From: Prorocentrum cordatum
Lineage: Eukaryota; Sar; Dinophyceae; Prorocentrales; Prorocentraceae
DNA length: 64,000 nt
Assembly: GCA_963575745.1 (NCBI GenBank)
Contig: CAUYUJ010014627.1
Coordinates: 37,501 to 101,500 of the forward strand
Reading direction: 5' to 3'
In this document: positions 1-10,809 of the stretch, piece after piece
How the letters are laid out: each line of letters begins with the position of its first letter
How positions within the stretch are numbered: the stretch's first letter is position 1
The notes under the pieces: model-generated
The model's input: the letters and a program-made list of their open reading frames with translations, nothing else
Told to the model about the DNA's origin: nothing
Database searches by the model: none
Position numbers and translations under genes: made by a program

Positions 1-640
1 ACGTGTGCGGACGGTGCCGCTGGCACCTTCGGTAGAGCTCCTTGTGGAACCACGAAGCGTGTGAGCGTTGTGCCGAAAGTGGTGGCGGGGACGCATGCGA
101 ACGGTGCCATAAGGACTTTCTGTGGAGCTCTCTATAGGGCCACAAAGCGTGCGAGGCGATGGGGGGCGAAATAGGTGGCGGGAACGCATGCGAACGGTGT
201 CAATGGGCACACTCGGTGGAGCTCCCTGTGGGGCCACGAAGCGTGTGCGGGGTGTGTCGAAAGTGGTGGCCTGGACGCATCCGAACGGTGCCACTGGGAC
301 TTTCGGTGGAGCTCCAAATGGAGCCACGAAGCGTGCCAGGGGTGTGCCGACATGGGTGGCGGGGACGCATGCGAACGGTGACCTTCGGTGGAGCTTCTTA
401 TGAGGCCACGAAACGTGTGCCCTATGGGGCTACGAAATGTTTGAGGAGAGTGCCGACATGGGTGGCGGGGAATGCGAACGGTGCCATTGGGACCTCCAGT
501 GGAGCCCCCTATGGGGCCACGAAACGTGTGAGGAGGCGGGGCGAAATGGGTGGCTGGGACGCGTTCGAGTGGTGCCACTGGGACCTTCGGGGAAGCTCCC
601 TATGGGGCCACGAAGCGTGTAACGGGTGTGCCGTAACGGT
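1..640 (+). repeat. Minisatellite, ~90-bp unit, about seven copies
   Basis: Diverged head-to-tail copies of a ~90-bp unit. Each has a core like GGTGGAGCTCC, then GGGGCCACGAAGCGTGTG, then a GGTGGCGGGGACGCATGCGAACGGT block. The GGAGCTCC/TTCC cores recur near 33, 125, 215, 306, 389, 492 and 589. The open frames across it are by-products of the repeat. The same family occurs in opposite orientation at 56,620-57,300. Confidence 0.85.
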
Positions 641-1846
641 TGACTTGCGGAGGGCAAATATTGATGATGTTAATGGGAGGAAGGAGGAGGAGAAGGAGAA
701 GGAAGAAGAAACATAATACTAAGATGGGGATAAGAAGAGGAGGAAGAGGATGAGGAGGACGTGGAGGAGGAAGAGGAGAAGGAATACGGTCAAGTTGCCA
801 CACATAGCGTGCACACGCGGATTTGGAAGTTCAATCTAAATGGGGGTCGTTAAGAGTCTACTTCAAAAAGTGCGTGCAAAAACAAACTCAAATACTCCGG
901 CGAGGCGGCGTATAGCGTGCACACGTTTGAGTGCTTTTTTGTACCTCGAGGGGGGCCGTGCACACTACATGTTGCAACTTGACCGTAGGGCCGTTTTGAG
1001 GGTAACTTGGGCAGTTTGGGAGCGATCTTGGGCCGTTTCAGGGCCCAGTTGGAGCAAGCATTGTTGCAAGTGAGCTCGAGGCGTCTGAAAAAGGAAAAGT
1101 CTCTCCCAGGGAAGGGTGTTCCTTCCAGGATTGGCCGGTCATACCCCCCAGGGCCCCCCCCCACCCCCGCGAGACACCCCTCTGTAGGGGATGGATCAAA
1201 GGGACAGGGACTTCCTTTCGATTCGATTACGACGTGACTCGAATTCCCTCTGGATGGAACGCTTGAGGAGGAGGGTCCAGGGCAAGGGGGGGAGCGACGA
1301 CGACGACGGCACGACGACGACGACGACGACGACGACAACGACAACGACTTGAACGGAAAAGCCTCAAAGGGGGGTGCGACGACGACGACGACTTAAACGG
1401 AAAAGCCTCCTCACGCACGCCGACAGTATCCGTGGACGCCAACAGTTTCGGCTGATTTCTGTTTATTCTTACCGTGTCGGGGTCTGGGTGTCGGGGTCTG
1501 CATGTGTGAAGGAGGAGGCGGGAGGAGGAGGAGGAGGAGGAGGAGGAGGAGGAGGAGGAGGAGGACGACGACGACGCTGAGTGGGAGGTGTGTTCGGAGG
1601 ATGTGGCTGCGGCGACGAAGCAGGACTCCGCCAACACCGACAATGACGGCGACCGAGGCGGCGACGACCAGGCGGTCCCCCGACCCCTTCCGGGGCTCAT
1701 CCTGGCCCGTGTGTCGGGCCGCGTCGGGCTTTTGCGACGAGGACCTCCAGGAGGACCCCCCAGGAGCCCCCGGAGGCTGACCACGCCCCCGACGACGACG
1801 ACCGCGCCGACGCCGCGCCGACGCCGACGGCCCTCGGCGGCGCAAA
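641..1846. other. Low-complexity stretch, no gene seen
   Basis: Purine-rich GGA/GAA runs (670-785), GAC triplets (about 1300-1335 and 1378-1392) and a (GAG)n tract (about 1508-1565). Frames crossing these encode only poly-Arg, Glu, Ser or Gly. No conserved protein motif was seen on either strand. Confidence 0.6.
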
Positions 1847-2030
1847 CCCAGAGATCTGATGTCGTGATTTTTTCAATGCGGGGTCCCCGGAAGTCTCGAA
1901 CCATTCGACAGCACCAGTTTTTCATCCTGAGTCGTTCTTTGACAGTCCCGGGGCCCGGCGAGGGCCCCCAGAGGCCGAAAATTGCGAAGCACCTCCGCCT
2001 TGACTTTTTTCAATGCGTTGGATCTCTGGG
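1847..2030 (+). mobile_element. TIR element family B, copy 1 (184 bp)
   Basis: It begins CCCAGAGATC and ends GATCTCTGGG, a perfect 10-bp terminal inverted repeat. Inside are a TTTTTTCAATGCG block near each end and a CGGGGCCCGGCGAGGGCCCC centre. A reverse-complement copy of nearly the same length lies at 34278-34462. It has no coding capacity, so it resembles a small non-autonomous DNA transposon. Confidence 0.75.
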
Positions 2031-2283
2031 AACGGGCCGCCGACCGCGCGCCAGATCGGCAGCGGACGCTTCGCCGGGAAGGCGCGCGTGAGCGCGCGGA
2101 GCGCCGGGGCCACCTCGGCGCGCGCCGTGCGGGACGCGGTCGGCCTCCGTCCGCCGCCGCGCAGCCTTCGGGAGGGGATCGGTCGTCGGTCGTCGGTCGA
2201 TCGGTCGGCCGTCGGTCGGTCGGTCGTCGCCGTGGCCGTTCGTCGTTGCCGCGTGTCGTCGTCGTGGTGGGCCGTCGATCGTG

Positions 2284-2317
<34 letters not shown>

Positions 2318-2665
2318 TCCGTCTTCGGCCGTCGGCCGTCGTCGTCGTCGTCGTCGTCGGCGGTCAGCCGTCGTCGTCGGCGGTCAGCCGTCGTCGTCGT
2401 CGCCGTCTTCGTCGTCTGTCGTCTTGGTCCGTCGTCGTGGGCGTGATTGTGGTCGTCGCCGCCAGGATCGAGGCGCGGGGTGTGGCGCGTGATGGTGGTG
2501 GGCGTGGTGGTGATGGTGATCGTCGTCGTGGTTGTCGTCGACGTCGTGGGGGCGGTGGTGGTGCAGGTCGTTGTCGTCGACGTCGGTGGTGGTGGGCGTG
2601 TCGATGGGGGTGATCGTCGTCGTCTTCGTCGTTGCCGGGGAAATCACCGTCCCCAGACCTCTGAC
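2031..2665. repeat. GTC/CGT triplet-rich microsatellite region
   Basis: Long runs of GTC/TCG triplets (about 2281-2420) and GGT/CGT-rich DNA onward, plus short GGTCGGTC repeats at about 2180-2225. The translations are homopolymeric Ser, Val or Arg. No gene is supported. Confidence 0.7.
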
Positions 2666-4299
2666 GTCATGCTTTGTTAGTGCTGACGGTTTTAGTCGTG
2701 CTTCTTGTTTCTGCGGGGCCGCTTTCGGGCCCCGCGGCCACAGAAACCGACCCGTGACGAACAACATACATTACATTCTGGGCTTGCGCTTGCCTCCACC
2801 GGAACCTAGACCTTCTCCATTGTTTCTTTATCCATATTGTCCTGACCAGAGCCATTGCCCCCTTCTGCCAGTTTCTCACGGTTTCTGCCTGCATATCGTG
2901 TCCGCGCCCATGCTTGTATCCCTCTTTTGCCTGCGGTGTGCAAACTCTCCGCGCGCGATTCGTCCCCCTGCTCTCCTGCCTACGATGCCCCTGGCTGGCC
3001 TGTGCCGTTAGGGGTTGCGCATGTCTTGCTGCGCATAGCGTCGCGCAGCTCCCAAAGGTCCCTGGCTGAGCCTCTGGGAGGGTCGAGCGCCCGCGGCGGC
3101 GTGCGCGCTTCTGTCCGCTGGTAAAAAAGTCCACGGCGCTTCGTGCCGCGAGCTAGGGCACGGTCCACCGCACGAGGCTGCCTGCCCGCCAGGCGGCGCG
3201 TTTTGCCTGCACTGGCGGCCATGTGTGCCATGCTGTGTCAGCTAGGCGCCCGATGCGTTGGGCACGGGTCACCGCGCGAGGATGCGTGCCTTTGTCGGAT
3301 CGGCTCGCGCGGCGCGCCTGACTTGCACTGGTGCCCCATCGGCATCGTGCCGTGTGGGGAAAGATGGTTGGGACTGTCTCCCTCCCTTGATCGAGGAAAT
3401 GCAAACGTGGATGAAGTCGCGTGGGTTAGCGACGGCTCCCGTTTCCATACCGAATCGGCGCGCCCACGCGCCAGATCCACGGATCTCTAGTCCATCTTAG
3501 CGTGTGTCAGATCTTGAGTGTTGGAGCGTGAGCAGGAGCACCCAGCGCAGGGAGCAGGAGAGGGAGCAGGAATGCGGCCAGCCCGTCGGAGTCGGGGGCA
3601 CGTTCGGGCCTGGAGGAGGGTTCGGGGTTCCCGTCGGGCTTTCCCTTCGGCTCCTCCTCCCAGGCTCCACGACGCGGCACCCGCGGCCAACGGGTGCTTT
3701 ACCGCCAAGAGGCACGCAGTGACAGATGCATGTTCCGTTGCAGTGCCATGCGCTTGCCAGTGACAGTCTTTGTCCCTCTTCCTCTTCCTTACTCATGCCA
3801 GCAATCTGCAGCTTGCCGTCCACGACAAACGCGAGGGTTTGTAGCCGGATCGCTTCGAATGGCCAGTGCTTTTTGGCGTTTCGTCCCTGAGGTGTCAGTT
3901 GCTTCTGTGGTCATTTGCGCGGAATTAAGTATCACGGCAGTGTTTGATTCGAGGATGACTTGGTTGAGCTGCAGGCAAAATCGAGCTGCCTGGCCCGCGA
4001 GCCGACCAGGAGCCAAATGAAGGGCTTCGCCTGTCGCCCGAGAAGCCGTGCGGCAAGATTCGTGAATGCCGGGGCGGGTGGCAAACGCAGGCCCAGGCGA
4101 TGCACGGCCAAGGGCCCAGTGCGGTGTGATTGTTTGTGCGCTCTTCAGGGCGGGGTGTGCGCCGTGTCTGAGTTAGCAGCGGGGTCCCGGCGGGCCCGAC
4201 GCCGCAGGTCGTGTCTCAGCTGGCGGAGGTCGCCGAGGGGCCGCAGGCCCCCGCCCCCAGCGCATCCCGATGCAAGGAGGGGGCGCACGCCTGGCCCTC
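2666..4299. other. Unassigned single-copy-looking DNA
   Basis: Complex sequence without evident tandem repeats. The open frames are at most 159 aa, overlap on both strands and show no motif I recognise. Exons of an unrecognised gene cannot be excluded. Confidence 0.4.
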
Positions 4300-4505
4300 A
4301 TCCTCCAGGAGGAAGAGGAGGAGGAGGATGAGGAGGAGGAAGAGGAAAAGGAGCAGCAGCAGCAGGAGGAGGAAGAGGAGGAGGAGGAGGAGGAGGAGGA
4401 GGAGGAGGAGGGTCGAGGATCGAGGATCGAGGAGGAGGAGGAGGAGGCGGATGAGGACACGTCCTCCTCCTCCTCCTCCTCCTCCTCCTCCTCCTCCTCG
4501 CCCTC
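4300..4505. repeat. Paired (GAG)n and (TCC)n triplet tracts
   Basis: A (GAG/GGA)n tract at about 4308-4450 is followed at once by (TCC)n at 4463-4500. The two arms are complementary and could form a long hairpin. Overlapping frames of 145-208 aa encode only Glu, Arg, Pro or Ser runs and are not genes. Confidence 0.75.
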
Positions 4506-4869
4506 GTCCTCCTGCCGCTGCCCGCTCCCACTCATTCTCCGCGCCATGCCTGCCCGTGTTCCTGCCCCCCCTCTTGTCCTGCTGCTGCTCCTCCGTCCCC
4601 TCCTCTCCACAGCCCGGGCGTGCTGGCCGGGAGCTGGCCGGGAGCCCTACGCCGCCGCGTCCTGCCCACTCCGCCTGTGGCGACTGCGGCCTCCTCGGAG
4701 GCCGCTGCGCTCGGTGCGTCCATCGAAGGGCCTTTGACGGCGGGGCAGGCCGCGGCTCCCTGCGCTTGCAGAGGGGGCCTCGTCGAAGCGCGCGCTGACT
4801 AGGATCGTGGTTGCGTGGCGCAAACTTTTCGCGTGTTTTCACCTCGTTGTATAACAGCCCTTCCCTCTG

Positions 4870-6480
4870 CCCTTCTTGTGTCTCCGTCTCTCAGTTTGTG
4901 TGAGTGTGTGTGTGTGTGTGAGTCTATGTGTGTGCGTGCGTGTGTGTGTGTGTGTGGGTGTGAGGCAGCCCCTGTATCCAAGGGGCCGCTCTTTTGCTGC
5001 AGCCGCGTCGGATGGCGTCGTGGGTGGAGGCGCGCTTGTTAAAACCAGGGCCATTGGAAGACGGCCCTAATCTCCAGATGTGGGCGCAGAGAGGGGATGG
5101 GGGACGAGAGGACGGTGAAAGATAACAATCCCACTAGGTGGGATAGCAGCGTTGCACGAGCAGGAGCGTCTTTGAGCATGTAGCGCGTTCGGCGTGTTAT
5201 TGAGCATGTAACGCACCCGTCGTGTCATTGAGCATGACATTTTCCGTACACATCGATGTCCCAGCCCCGTACATTGACCACTTTTTGGGACAATGAGTGG
5301 CCGGCCATGCTTTTCCCCCAAAGTGGTCGCCCCGACTTGGAGAGACCCTCTACCACTGAGCGTATTGATCATGAGACCTCAATTCCTTTGACATCTTACC
5401 CTGATTCTCAGAGGAACGACTATTCTATGTCATCACTCGGGGGGGCGGGGGCGTTTTTCTGGCGACAAGAAACTGGCTGCTGGTTCGCGACGGAGAAGAA
5501 GAAGAAGCTAAAAGACAGACTTAGCTCAGACTTCAAAGGCGGCGCCGACTCAGCTTCGACTTAGTGGCGACTTTGGTGGCCAGGCCGACTCAGCTACGAC
5601 TTCGCTCAGACTATTATGGCGTTGCCGACTCAGCTTCTGATTTAGTACTGTTCGTATCTGTTCGTTAGTTTTGTTCGACTCAGCTTATGACTTGGTCTTA
5701 GACTTGAAGCTGCCACGACCCATCTGGGCAGCCCCTGCTCAGCCGGTGGTGCGTGGGGGGCGGCGCAGTGGCCGCCGGCAGCGCCAGCCAATAAGACTTC
5801 ATTCCAAGACTTCGTTGAAGAAGGGGGCGCCGAACACCTGGGAAGGCGGGGTGGGGTTCTGTGTGTGAGTGTGTGTGCGTGTGCGAGTGTGTGTGTGTGT
5901 GTGTGAGCGTGCGCGCGCACATTATGTGTGAGTGTGTGTGTGCGTGTGCGCGCACATCGTGCATGCGGGGCCATCGTCATCGGGTAGGTGGGTCTGGGAC
6001 GATGCGGCCAAGCCACGCTGGGTGGAAAAAGTGGTGACGTTAACCCAGCCGGCTGGGGTTCTCACAGCTTGCGTCGGCGGGAGCTAACCGACTCATGCTT
6101 GCAGATCAATGGCTTGGAGTACCTCTTGAAGGGTGTTTTCCCAAACAATAGGTTTCATGCGAAAGCCAGGGTCCAGCTAAGTAGGGTACCTTTACAAGGG
6201 TGTTTTCCCAAACGATAGGTTTCATGTCAAAAGCCAGGATCCATAGGAGCAGTGGAGAGAGGGATATCACACGAGTAGGTCAGCTTCTCGGGCCGTCGGG
6301 CTTGTGGGCACGATGTACGTCACGACCGAGATTTCGTGCCTCCGGCACTCTTCAAGTGTGTGTGTGTGTGTGTTTGCGTGTGTCTCGCTCTCTCTCTCTC
6401 TCTCTCTTTCTCTATTTCTCTCCCTCTCCTTTTCTCGTTTGTCCTTCCTCTCACACACACACTCTCTCTCTCTGCATATC
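4870..6480. repeat. (GT)n and (CT)n microsatellites with short tandem duplications
   Basis: (GT)n-rich tracts lie at about 4900-4960, 5862-5955 and 6355-6375, with (CT)n at 6383-6425. A motif like GCCGACTCAGCT recurs near 5543, 5583, 5625 and 5676. A ~48-bp segment (AAGGGTGTTTTCCCAAAC...) is duplicated at about 6127-6174 and 6196-6243. No gene was seen. Confidence 0.6.
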
Positions 6481-6539
6481 TAACGAACTTCGACCCATCC
6501 TGCCACCGTGCTTCGATTGTGAGTCAGAGTCCTCAGGGA

Positions 6540-6793
6540 TGCTGCTTGGGGTCTCTTCGGAGCGCTCTGGGCGGCCTCTTTGCGGCAGTTTGGGGGCCTC
6601 TTGGAGGCCTCTTGGGGACCCCTGGGGAGGCCTCTCGGGGGCATCTTGGGGTTTCCTGCGTCACTTTTCGGGGCATCTTGGGGCTTCCTGGGGACCTCAG
6701 GGGGCCTCTTGGGGGCCTTTTGGGGTCTCCTGGGGGCCTCTCGGGGCCGAGGTCGCGAAATGTCCGTTCGGGTTCCCCGTCTGGGTCCGGGCC
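6540..6793 (+). repeat. TTGGGGGCCTC minisatellite (left part)
   Basis: Irregular tandem units of about 10-26 bp built from CTTGGGGGCCTCTTGGGG-like sequence. The same repeat resumes directly after the LINE (13138-13560), so the element is inserted in this array. Confidence 0.75.
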
Positions 6794-6810
6794 CCCTCTT
6801 GGAGCTGCCT
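6794..6810 (+). other. Left target-site duplication of the LINE
   Basis: The 17-bp sequence CCCTCTTGGAGCTGCCT directly precedes the spliced leader and is repeated exactly at 13121-13137, directly after the element's A-rich 3' end. Its last T also matches the variable first base of the spliced leader. Confidence 0.9.
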
Positions 6811-6831
6811 CCGTAGCCATTTTGGCTCAAG
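6810..6831 (+). other. Dinoflagellate spliced leader (dinoSL) copied into the genome
   Basis: The 22 bases match the conserved dinoflagellate trans-spliced leader in full, reading T, then CCGTAGCCATTTTGGC, then TCAAG. The next bases are TTTCTG, not a GT donor, so this is not an SL RNA gene. It is a leader already joined to a message. It forms the exact 5' end of the LINE, straight after the target-site duplication. Known biology: dinoflagellate nuclear mRNAs carry this leader. Inference: a trans-spliced LINE transcript was reverse transcribed to its end and inserted. Confidence 0.95.
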
Positions 6832-7103
6832 TTTCTGCCCGAAGGCCTGGGGGCGGACAGGCCGCCGCAGGCTCCCCTCGGGCGGAGACCATCGCGCTGC
6901 CCACGGAGGCGGCGTGGCACAGGCGCGAGCGCCGCGCGCGTGCCGCGGCACGCGCTCTTCTGCACGCGTGGCGGGGCACGCCTTCCCCCCGCCAGCGCGC
7001 CCAGCTGGAGGCCGCCGCGGCGCTGCTCGACGGACACCACGGCTCGGCGGCGCCCTTGCTGGCTCTCGCCCGCAGCGGCGACACTGGGGACGACGACGAC
7101 GCC

Positions 7104-8489
7104 ATGGCGATGGCTGGCAGCGGCTACAGCAGCGGGCGCGCCCAGGCGTGCGCGCACTGCGGGTGCCGCAAGAACGAGCATTGGTGGACGTGGTGCTGTC
7201 ACTGCAAGCGCCCGCTCCAGCTGGTGCCAGCTGGCGAAGCTGCTCGCGGTGGTGCTAGCAGCCGCCGCCGCTCCACCAGCCTCGGACGTGCTGCTCGCGA
7301 ACCCCCATGGCGTCAGGATGCCGCGGGGTCGCTTTCCCAGCGGAGGCGCTGGCAAGGGGGCGGCTAGCCCTGCAGGCGCTGATAAGGACAAGTCGGGGCT
7401 TTGACGCAAGCCCGCAGCCTGACGGAGGACTCAGGCACGACATCTTCGCGGAGGCCCACGAGCCCACGCTCGCTGCCCAGCGGCAGCGGCGCACTCGGCG
7501 CGGCCGCTTGCGAGGCCGAGGCGCGGCGCGGCCGCGCATCCAGCGGGTTTCGAGCAGGGGGTACTCGTTCGGAGAGTGCGATCTCAAGGATGCGGGACCA
7601 GTTCGCCGCGAGGGCCTCGAGTACCTCGACGCCTTGCAGCGGGCCCTGCGCACGTACACTGGCCACTGGCTGGAGGGCCCCTTGACGGGCGACGAGGCGA
7701 GGGGCGGCTTGCGCTGGCGCCAGCATTGCGTCCCTTTCGTTGCCCGCTTCCTTGCTCACCAGAGCTTCCAAGCTCTGGTCTGGGAGCGCGCGCGGCGAGA
7801 TGGGCGCGACAATCCTGGAGCGGCGCGAGTCGATATGGCCATCGATATTTGTCTCGCTGCCTTTCGACGCCGCCGCGCTGCACGAGCACGGCATCGTGCC
7901 TGGCTGGCCCGCATGCGCACCGACGACCCCGAGGCTTGGCTCCACGAGCTGCTCGAGCACCTCCTCGCGCTGCACCAGGAGACGGAGGCGTTCGACAACG
8001 GCAGCGGCATCCATTGGCTCCTCAGCGCCGTCGGCTTACACGACCTCGGTTCCTACGGCATCCACTTGTTTGTCCACCTGCCGTCTGCAGGATGGGAGCC
8101 CCCCCCCCCCCCCCCCCCCCCCCCACGGTGCCACTCCCAAGGTCGTCAACGGGAGTGGCCAACGAAGTGGGTACGGGCCATGTCGTTCCTCTACCCGTAC
8201 GACGTCGAGCCCTACTGGCAGCTCGGTTCTACAACAGGCACCACCTGTCCGAGGAGTACCACCGCGCGGCGCCCTTCGGCCAGTGGCTCCGGGAGCTCAT
8301 GGCGCTGGTGACGGGCTGGCCGCTGGCGGCGGCGCTGCTCGCGGGGGCTTCCCCTGGCCTGGCGCGGCGGCTGGGCCTGCGGCGGCGGCTGCTGGGCGTG
8401 CCGCGAGATGCTGCTCGGCTGCGAAGGGCAAGCGGCGAGGGCCGCGGTCAGACCGCACCGCTCGCACTCGGGACGCTCACGTCGGGATC
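7104..8489 (+). pseudogene. LINE ORF1-like region with zinc ribbon, frameshifted
   Basis: From an ATG at 7104 (frame 3) it encodes a Cys-rich ribbon, CAHCGCRKNEHWWTWCCHC (about 7149-7205), a CxxC...CxxC nucleic-acid-binding pattern in the position of a LINE ORF1. The coding signal then passes to frame 2 (about 7307-8098; helical, containing LHELLEHLLALHQETEAF). After a run of about 26 C bases at 8099-8124 it passes to frame 1 (to about 8480; FYNRHHLSEEYHRAAPFGQW). Frame 3 is open through the spliced leader upstream, so the true start is uncertain. The role, RNA binding of the element's own transcript, is inferred from position and the ribbon. The homopolymer makes the frame-2 to frame-1 shift suspect as a sequencing artefact. 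Confidence 0.6.
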
Positions 8490-9254
8490 ATGACCGTGAA
8501 CGTGACATGCTGGACGTCCTGCCTCACGCAGCTGGAACAGGGCAACGTAGATGACGGCATCCACGCCATCCTGATCCAGGAGCACCACCTGACCGAGCCC
8601 CGCCAGTTGGCTTCTGCGGTTCGCGCCGCTCGCGCCGCAGGCTGGCATGCTGACCTGATCCCTGCTGTGGCCACAGCGAAAGGCGGCACCTCTGCAGGCG
8701 TGGGAGTCCTGGTCCGCCCCTGGGTACATTTTCAGCGCGTCGAGTTCGCCGATGACCGCATCGCCGTTCGATGCTCGGCCCGCCTTGGCTTTTGGATGAC
8801 CTCCCTCGGCGATCGCGAAGGTACGCTGTTGGTGTCAGCGTACTTTCACACCAGTCAGGGCCTCAGCGACTTCAACCTGGACCTTATGATGAACCTCGGC
8901 TCCGTGATTCGAGCCATGCGCAGGCCCTTCGTGGTCGGGGCCGACTGGAACATGACTCCAGAGGTGGTGGAGGAGGCGCAGCTGCTCCTGTCCCTGGACG
9001 CGAGGTTAGCACGCTCTAGGGCAGCCACATGCGTCACACACAAGGCTGCTCGGGAGATCGACTTCTTCTGTGTGAGCCAAGATGCAGCTGTGCGGTCTGT
9101 CCGCAGGTGCGACCGCTTCGCGGTTCGCACCCACAGGGCCGTCGTCCTGCAGCTGGCTCTCCCCGTGCCTGGCGCGACGGTCCTACGCCTGCGCAGGCCG
9201 CGGCCCTTCCCCGTGAAGGCGCTCATCGGACCGCAGCTGCCCCCGCCAGGCTGA
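8490..9254 (+). CDS. LINE endonuclease domain (EEP/APE-like)
   Basis: Frame 3. It opens MTVNVTCWTSC and carries the exonuclease-endonuclease-phosphatase pattern in order: catalytic Glu in LIQEHHL, Asp/Asn in GADWNM, Asp in EIDFFCVS, and a His in the RTHRAV segment at the place of the usual SDH. This domain nicks target DNA to prime reverse transcription. The frame ends at TGA 9252-9254 but resumes at once in the same frame (VVDDLDAAVTPAGLDAACSR) to about 9700, so this stop is probably a mutation inside ORF2. The start at 8490 is only the first ATG of this frame segment; the domain may be fused to upstream sequence. Confidence 0.85.
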   Translation: MTVNVTCWTSCLTQLEQGNVDDGIHAILIQEHHLTEPRQLASAVRAARAAGWHADLIPAVATAKGGTSAGVGVLVRPWVHFQRVEFADDRIAVRCSARLGFWMTSLGDREGTLLVSAYFHTSQGLSDFNLDLMMNLGSVIRAMRRPFVVGADWNMTPEVVEEAQLLLSLDARLARSRAATCVTHKAAREIDFFCVSQDAAVRSVRRCDRFAVRTHRAVVLQLALPVPGATVLRLRRPRPFPVKALIGPQLPPPG

Positions 9255-9260
9255 CAGGAC

Positions 9261-10805
9261 GTGGTCGACGACCTCGACGCGGCGGTGACGCCTGCTGGGC
9301 TGGACGCCGCCTGCAGCCGTGCCCTCGACCGCTGCGAGGACGAGCTGCTACAGCACTTCGGCCTGGGCGCAGGCCGCGAGGCGGACCGCTACCGCGGCAG
9401 GAGCGAGGGAGCTCGCCTGGCCCAGGTGCAGCTGCGCCGTCAGCGACAGCGCTGGACGCCCACTGCCAAGGTCGCCCCCGCGGAGGAGCACTGGAGCTGG
9501 CTGGTGGAACGGCTGCGTGAATGGCAGGTCCTGAGGCGCGCGGGCAGTCGCCAGCGCGCGAGGAGGCTGCAGGTGAAGCTGCTTCGCTTCAAGCCGCCTG
9601 TGCTGGGCGCAGACCAGGTCATCTGGCAGACCTGGCGCCACCTGGCTCGCAGGCTCCCCTTTCTTGCGGCCGCGCAGGTGGAGGGGCTCGCTGGGCCGCT
9701 GACGCTGCCGAGGGCCGCGCGTCCTACCGCCGCTACAAGGCCTGGCTCGACTGGTCGCGCGATGCCACGGCTGGTGACGGCCTTCGCAAATGCTTCCGCC
9801 GGCTACGCGAGGCCGCTCCCTGGGCAGCGGACCGCTGGCAGCCCAAGGCGGGGCTACAGTCCGCACAGCTGGTGGCGGAGGAGGCAGCGCGACCGCGGCA
9901 TGCGCTATGGGGTGATGGCGCTGGCAGTGCTGCGGTCTCCTGGCCCCAGGAGCTAGGCGAGCTCCCAAGCCTGCCCACGGTTGAGGAGCTTCGCCAGGTC
10001 GGGCACACCTTTCCCTTCCTAACGGGCCTGGGCTGCGACGCCATCCACCCGCGCCACATGACGGTGCTCTGCGATGCCGCGCTCGAGGCTTGCATCGCGC
10101 TCTGGCGCCGCATGCTGACGCTGGGCTGCGTGCCGCAGGTTTTGGCGGCGATGCAGATGGTGCTGCTGCCGAAGCCCGACGGCGGCGTGCGCACCGTTGG
10201 CTTGGCGCCAGGCATCATGCGACCCTTCGCGCGGTGGACCAGGCACTCCCTCGGCGCCCGATGGGCCGCGCCCCACCACAGGGACTACATCTACGGCGCC
10301 GCTGGCCAGAGCTGCGAGACCTGCGTGTGGGTCCAAGCGGCGACCGCGGAGGTAGCAACTCACCGTGGCCAGGCCGCCTGCACGGTGCTCATGGACTTGT
10401 CCAAGGCGTACGAGCACATCCCCTGGGCGCTGCTGGTCCAGCGTGCAGAGACCCAGGGCTTCAACATGCACCTGATGAGGCTCCTCCTCCAGGTATACAG
10501 CATGAAGCGCATCGTCTGCTACCAAGGAGTGGCCACCGCGGCATGTCGCCCCCAGCGGGGCGTAGTGGCGGGCTGCAGCTTCGCCGACCTGTGCATGCGG
10601 ATGTTCCTGCTGCCGCGCCTGGACGCCATCGCGGCTCTGCGGACGGTGCAGGTGAGCAACGTGGTCGACGACATCCAGCTGGCCCAGACAGGCTTGGCGA
10701 GGCGCGTGGCGGCTCAGGTCAGTGCGGCGTATGCGACGCTGCGAGGCGGGTTGCTGGCCGACGGCCTGACGGTCAACGACGGCAAGGGGGTGGGGTGGTT
10801 CTGGC
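9261..10805 (+). pseudogene. LINE reverse transcriptase domain, VVDD active site, frameshifted
   Basis: The pre-RT linker is in frame 3 to about 9700, then the coding signal moves to frame 2 (SYRRYKAWLDWSRDA onward). RT motifs in order: GLGCDAIHPRHM (fingers), LLPKPDGGVRTVGLAPGIMR (motif 1), CTVLMDLSKAYEHIPW (motif A, catalytic Asp), PQRGVVAGCSFADLCM (motif B) and VSNVVDDIQLAQTG (motif C, 10661-10672). Motif C is VVDD in place of the usual F/YADD; both Asp residues are kept. The frame is left near 10,800 for frame 1. Family: non-LTR RT of dinoflagellate type. The domain call is firm, activity is not. Confidence 0.85.
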
Positions 10806-10809
10806 GAAC

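Noticed and set aside
4211-4842. Several 145-208-aa frames on both strands
   Set aside because: They consist of Glu, Arg, Ser or Pro runs from (GAG)n/(TCC)n tracts.
6810-6831. SL RNA gene
   Set aside because: The leader is not followed by a GT donor or SL RNA body; LINE sequence follows directly.
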